Below are positions 58,923-64,000 of a stretch of 64,000 nt of DNA, piece by piece. The position numbers and the translations under genes are program-made. The notes beneath the pieces are model-generated. The model did not search any database. It was not told the DNA's origin and saw only the letters and a list, made by a program, of their open reading frames with translations. How positions within the stretch are numbered: position 1 is the stretch's first letter; every line of letters begins with the position of its first letter. Origin of the DNA: Calliphora vicina (lineage: Eukaryota; Arthropoda; Insecta; Diptera; Calliphoridae); NCBI RefSeq assembly GCF_958450345.1, contig NC_088784.1, positions 71,015,747 through 71,079,746 of the forward strand, read 5' to 3'.

Positions 58923-59738
58923 TAGGGTCGACATATTCGAAAAATAGGACATGTTTTTTATACCAAAATGTTCTCCGCAAAGATAACTTACAGAAAAACA
59001 TAAAATTATGGCCTTTCACATACCTTTCGCATCAAATTGAATCCAATTCACAGTTTGTCGCACCGTAATTTATGATATATTAATGTTTACCTGTCATTTT
59101 GAAATTGTTTACGAAATTCTTGTTTTTTTTTCCAAAAAACAAGAGTAACATTTATTTAAATATAAATTATACATTTATAGTTTTCTGTAATTAATAACAA
59201 GTTAAACAAAAATTAAGCTTTGGTTGTTGTTATTGTTGTTGTTGGTGTGGTAACAACAATAATAATAATGATGTTTAAAAGATTAAATATCGGTATGTTT
59301 CTGTCTGTCTGTCTGTTTATCTGTATGTCAGTAGATCTCTGTAACTTAACTTGTCTTTTTCTGTTATTATATTTTCAGCCTCTTCTTTTTTCTGCTTCTT
59401 CTTTATCTTTGAATATTATTTACTGTAGTTTTCTTGATGTTGTTGTAGCTGTTTGTATTACGACCATGACCTAATAAATGCGCGCAATCGCATAACTCTT
59501 TTTTTTTTCTTCTGTTATTTTATAAGAGATACACAATAATACTATTTGTACCTCAAAAAGTAAATGAAAATAAAGTTTATGTATCAGTTTATACAAAAAA
59601 ACACCATACATGAAGTCTAGTTATTTATAGACACAGTGCGGTGTAAAAGTAAAGGTATTATGTTTAAAAAGAATTAAGCCGAACATATAATTTAGAAAGG
59701 CAGTTATAGAGAACATTTTTTGTTCAATAATATTTGTT
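58923..59738. other. Spacer, no gene seen
   Basis: Contains a TTGTTG-rich segment near 59222-59245 and a TCTGTCTGTCTGTTTATCTG run near 59299-59320. The 84-codon plus frame at 59220-59474 is low-complexity and hydrophobic, with no homology recognised. Confidence 0.45.
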
Positions 59739-59925
59739 TACCCCCTGTCTATACTTAAAAAATATTTATCATAACAATTAATTATGTTTGTGGTCAATTC
59801 AAAGTTGTCTTGATTACAATTTTGTCATAACGAAGCAATAACACTAATAAATGGGGACTATACCTGATAATTTTTTATCTTGACAATCATTTTGATGTTT
59901 ATCATGACAAAAATTAGGCACCATT
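59739..59925 (+). repeat. Repeat family E, copy 3 (uninterrupted)
   Basis: CCCCTGTCTATACTTAAAAA, ATATTTATCATAACAATTAA, ACGAAGCAATAACACTAAT and TTATCTTGACAATCATTTTG. Serves as the empty-site reference for the Helentron at 56.2 kb. Confidence 0.65.
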
Positions 59926-60764
59926 TTGACAGTCTTACTTTTGAGTTACTTTTGCGGCTTAAGAAAAATAATTATGATAAAGAAGTGTAGCAAACCCTTT
60001 AGTCAAGTTTGTACTTTTCTCTCCTGTGTTAAAAAGAAGTTCAAATTTTTATAATTTTTATCACTCACTGTATCTCTACTCATTACAATAAATCTTTTGG
60101 TGCAAAAAAAAACTAAAGATTTGTTTAATGTTTGTTGTCAGTGTGTTATTGTAGTTGTAGTTTTTGCGCAAAACAAAAAGTAATATGATTTTGTATTAAG
60201 TGTATACAATTACAATTTGATATTTTTTTATATTTTTTTATTATTATTCTTTTTTTGTTTGATTGTTTGACTTGGTGTTCGGTGCTTCAAATTGTATTGT
60301 ATTGTATTTTTTTTTGGTTTGGTTTGGTCTGTTTTTATACAATCTTAAATCCACGCCTTGTCATGATTTTTTTTTTGTATCTAGCCGTTTGTTACTCTCC
60401 TCTATGGCCATAAAGAAATATTTTATAAAAAAAATAGTAATAGAAGAAAAAAAAAACACACATTATAATGTCTTTTGCAAGTGCATTCACAGTGATGGAA
60501 TGAATAATATTGAATGGTTTTGGACAACAAAAAAAAAAAACTAGACAAAACAATCATGTTTATTCATTCATTATAATCGATTTGAATTTTTGTTTAGTTT
60601 GATTTGGAATTGTATTCAAATTTGCCACGAAGTTTTGTTTATTTGTTTGCAGCTATTCAAGGACAACTTGTTTGGTTTCTGATGTCCTCCGAAATTTTTT
60701 TGAGGTTATAGTTTGACTTGGAAGTTTTATGAAAATTTTGAGCAAAGCGTTAATAGTTTTACAG
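59926..60764. other. AT-rich spacer, no gene seen
   Basis: Low-complexity T-rich and GTTT-rich sequence. The 93-codon plus frame at 60263-60544 has no recognised homology. Confidence 0.5.
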
Positions 60765-62695
60765 AAAAGAAATAAAGAACAAAATTTTCTATAGAAAAAA
60801 ACTTTTATACACAAAATGTTTCATAGAAAAAACAAAATCTTTTCTATAGAAATGGCTGTTTTCTATAGAAAAAACTGTTATACAGAATATTATTTTAAAA
60901 AAAAACTGTTTCTACAGAAAGGGCTGTTATACAGAACTTTTTCTATAGAAAATACAGTTATTTAAAATATTTTTTATAAAAAAAACTATTATACACAAAA
61001 TGTTCTATAGAAAAACTATTGTACACAAAATGTTTTATTGAAAAAACTGGTATACAGACAATTTTCTATAGAAAAAAAACTGTTATACGGAAATATTTCT
61101 ATAGAAAAACTGTTATACACAATATTTACAACAAACTGTTGTAAATATTTTCTATAGAAAATACATTTCTTCAAATACAGAAATGTTCTATAAAAAACTG
61201 TTATACAGAAACATTTCTAAAGGAAGGAAAGGATTCTACAGAAACAAATCATATACACAAAATTTTCTATAGAAAAACTGTTATACAAAAATGTTTGTAC
61301 AAAAAGGGCTGGTATGCAGACAATTTTCTACAGAAAAAAACTGTTATACAAAAATATTTCTATAGAAAAACTGTTATACAAAACATTTTTTATAGAAAAA
61401 ATGTTGTGTACAGTCATGTTTTTTAAGATAAAAATTGTTATACATAAAATTTTCTATAGACAAAACTGTTATACAGACAATGTTCTACAAAAAAACTGTT
61501 ATACATAAAATGTTTTATAGAAATATGTTATAAACAAAATGTGACTTTTATACAGACAATTTTCTACAGCAATATTTCTATAGAAAATTGTTATAAATAC
61601 ATAAATTTTTTATAGAAAAACTGTGTTTTTTAAAAAAAAAAAACTGTTATACATAAAATTTTCTTTAGAAAAAACTGTTATACAGACAATATTTTATATA
61701 AAATCTGTTATACAAAAAATGTTTTATTGGAAAAACTGTTATACAAAATATTTTGTATAAAAAAGAAAATTTTCTACTGAAAAAAATTGTTATACAAACA
61801 ATTTTCTACAGAAAAAACTGTTATGCAGAAATTTTTTACAGGAAAAACTGTTATACAGATTATTTTTACAGAAAAAACTGTTATACAGAAATATTTATAT
61901 AAAAAAACTGTTGGAAAAAACTTTTTCTATAGAAAAAGAAAATTTTCTATAGAAAATACATTTATTCAAAACATTTTCCACATCAAAATATTTCTAAAGA
62001 AAGAAACTCTTATACACAAAATATTCTATAGAAAAACTGTTATACACAAAATGTGTTATTGGAAAAGCTGTTATACAAAATCTTTTGCATAAAAAAAGGC
62101 TGTTATAAAGACAATTTTCTAAAAAAAAACTGTTATACAGAAATATTTCTATAGAAAAACTGTTATACAAAACATTTTTTATAGAAAAACTGTTGTACAC
62201 AATCAAGTTATTTTAAGAAAAAAAAAACTCTTATACATAAAATTTTCTATAGAAAAAAAAAACTGTTATACAGAAACATTTGTAAAGAAAGCACCATTAT
62301 ACAGAAAATATTCTACAGAAATAACTGGAATACACAAAATGTTCTATAAAAAACTGTTATACTTTATTGGACAAACTGTTCTACAAAATCTTTTGTATAA
62401 AAAGGGGCTGTTATACATACAATTTTCTACAGAAAAAAACTGTAATACAAAATATTTCTATAGAAAAACTGCTATTCACAACATTTTGTATAGAAAAACT
62501 GTCTTGTTTTTTAAGAAAAAACTGTTATACACAAAATTGTCGAATGAAAAATTAAATACACTACTACAGAAAATGTTGGATATAAAAAACTGTTATACAC
62601 AAAATGATGGAGAAACTGTTATACCGACAATTTTATATAAAATGAACTGTTATACACACAAATTTCTATAATAGATCCAGTTATACACAAACATT
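60765..62695. repeat. Minisatellite, ~30-bp unit, about 1.9 kb
   Basis: About sixty diverged units with the consensus AAAACTGTTATACA followed by AAAATTTTCTATAGAA; units vary from ~28 to 35 bp. Each unit contains the near-palindrome TTTCTATAGAAA. Several open frames cross the array on both strands with repeated LLYKN/YRKTVI-like peptides. They are repeat by-products. The unit length is not consistently a multiple of three. Confidence 0.9.
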
Positions 62696-62708
62696 TCTTT
62701 AAACATAT

Positions 62709-62970
62709 TTGGTCGATTCTCAAGGTATCCTATCATGTCATATTGTCATAATGTTCTAATATTTCACAATAATATGAAAATGTTGTTATTGCCTTTCAAG
62801 CAAAAAATTTCCTAAAATAATACTATTCTGTCTGTATGCTATGTTTATTGTGTTATCATAACCAACCAGCAGAGACCTTGCTGAACGCCTAAGAGTCGGT
62901 TAAGCCGAGCGGCCAAGTCGTGAAATATTAGAACATTATTACATGATTGGATACCTTGTGAATCGACCAA
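62709..62970. mobile_element. 262-bp MITE (family I) with ~50-bp TIRs
   Basis: Left end TTGGTCGATTCTCAAGGTAT and right end (complement) TTGGTCGATTCACAAGGTAT. Pairing continues through CATGT, ATAATGTTCTAATATTTCAC. The interior contains a GC-richer segment (GGTTAAGCCGAGCGGCCAAG, about 62898-62917). No coding sequence. A lone terminus of the family lies at 57655. Confidence 0.8.
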
Positions 62971-63107
62971 TTGTTAAACAGGATTTTATTTAAATTGTTG
63001 CATTTTTGGATTTACAAATAAAAAATTGTTCTCCGTAATGGAAAACATAAAAATGTTATTTGAATTTTCAAGTTTTGATTCAAAGTAGCTATTATAAATT
63101 AATAAGC

Positions 63108-63720
63108 ATTGATCGCAAACTCTACTCTCAAAGACCTAACTCATGTGACAAGCAATTATGTGAGCAATGCTGGTGTACCTCAGGGAAGTGTTCTAGCACT
63201 AACCCTGTACCTATTATACACCTCTGTTTCATCCAAGTCCGAAGAATTAACCATTTTCACCTTTGCAGATAACAATGCAATTATTTGTTCTCATGTAGAC
63301 TCAAACAATATTATAAAAAACTTAAAAAAAACATTTTCAAGCCAATTTTCTCATGATAACAGCTAAGAAATATTATCTTATCTTAGAGAATGTTAAAAAA
63401 TTCATTTGTGGAAATGCCCATAAGTAGTTAGCACTTAAACTGTTCTATTTACCAAAGACACAAACCTTTAAACTTTAAAATAAAGCCTAACTATAGTTTA
63501 AACCCCATTTGAATTTAAGCTAAACTTTGAGCTATTTAATTTATCTACATAATTTAGTTTCTATAAATAGTTGCTATATTTTTTTAAGTATTTTTTTGTA
63601 TAATTTTTTTCTGATATTGCATTTTATATAATAAGTCATCATATTTATGGTGGGCTCCTCAACGTATTTCATGATTGGCATTTTAATTAAACAAACAAAA
63701 AAAAAAATAAAGTAAAAAAA
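63108..63720 (+). pseudogene. Jockey-type non-LTR reverse transcriptase fragment
   Basis: The frame at 63109-63366 contains SNYVSNAGVPQGSVLALTLY and ELTIFTFADNNAIICSHVDS. GVPQGS and the FADD region are core motifs of LINE reverse transcriptases; here the second catalytic Asp is Asn (FADN), so the enzyme would be inactive. The frame stops soon after. An A-rich tail (ACAAACAAAAAAAAAAATAA, about 63692-63711) may mark the 3' end, with most of the coding region deleted in between. The 3' boundary is inferred. Confidence 0.7.
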
Positions 63721-64000
63721 ACTCATACGTTTATGCCTAGAGATAACAACAATTTGTCTGTTAATATATAGAAAAATAATATAAAAATAAAAATAATATA
63801 AATATAGAGCGTAATTATGCAGACTACTGTATAATTTTTATATAAAACAGAAAAAAAGCAAAACTCCTAAATAAAAATATGTGCAGGTATGTATGTCGGG
63901 TTTTTTTTGTTGAAACTTATTGTAGATTGTGACGCTGACAATACGAAATACTAAAATTATATCGAATTATAATTATATACAAATAGTTTTATATGCCACA
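63721..64000. other. AT-rich window end, nothing recognised
   Basis: No frame, repeat or RNA gene seen. Confidence 0.5.

Noticed and set aside
61314..62671. Plus and minus frames with YRKTVI/LLYKN repeats
   Set aside because: Products of the ~30-bp minisatellite, whose variable period is not held to a multiple of three.
60765..62695. CRISPR-like array
   Set aside because: Units are contiguous and diverged with no unique spacers of constant length, and the DNA is eukaryotic.
62890..62925. tRNA-Ser-like box A (GCCGAGCGG with GGTTAAG nearby)
   Set aside because: Order of the motifs is wrong, there is no box B (GGTTCGAATCC) downstream, and it lies inside a MITE.

Overview
This is AT-rich eukaryotic DNA, most likely from a higher (calyptrate-type) fly. 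The evidence is one insect-style gene with long Gln/His repeats, intron-like AT-rich spacer, and a dense load of mariner, Helentron/DINE-like, hAT, Tigger, gypsy-LTR and jockey-type remnants. The species call is inference.

The only convincing protein-coding gene is on the minus strand at about 5.2-7.5 kb: a TENT5/FAM46 non-canonical poly(A) polymerase. Its large coding exon starts at a clean splice acceptor (7498-7499), so the first exon(s) lie outside it, probably at higher coordinates. The long gene-poor tract to the right could therefore be its first intron or intergenic DNA. The TGA at 5728-5730 falls where vertebrate TENT5 proteins end (an STWL-type tail), yet the same frame stays open for 180 more codons to 5185. 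The last ~70 of these codons look protein-like, making this a strong stop-codon-readthrough candidate.

Left flank (1-5.1 kb): AT-rich, no gene, one fold-back repeat. 8.5-15.5 kb: a mariner of one family split by a Helentron, a mariner of a second family split by another Helentron, then a hAT-type element with an exact 8-bp target duplication that itself carries a gypsy-type solo LTR. 18-27.4 kb: tandem repeats split by Helentrons, a short canonical Helitron, and a Helentron carrying a 227-bp TA-flanked MITE. 29-45.8 kb: mariner, Tigger and LINE remnants, MITEs, a decayed tRNA-like sequence and a 0.7-kb inverted repeat. 47.6-58.9 kb: a mariner containing a TIR element that contains a hairpin MITE, another mariner, an IS630-type transposase remnant, and several MITEs. 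60.8-62.7 kb: a long minisatellite of ~30-bp units. 63.1-63.7 kb: a broken reverse transcriptase fragment.

Nearly all open frames outside the TENT5 locus are transposon remnants or chance frames. The transposable elements are not a cooperating system. They form a layered insertion record, and several insertions can be reconstructed precisely because the disrupted host repeat is recognisable.
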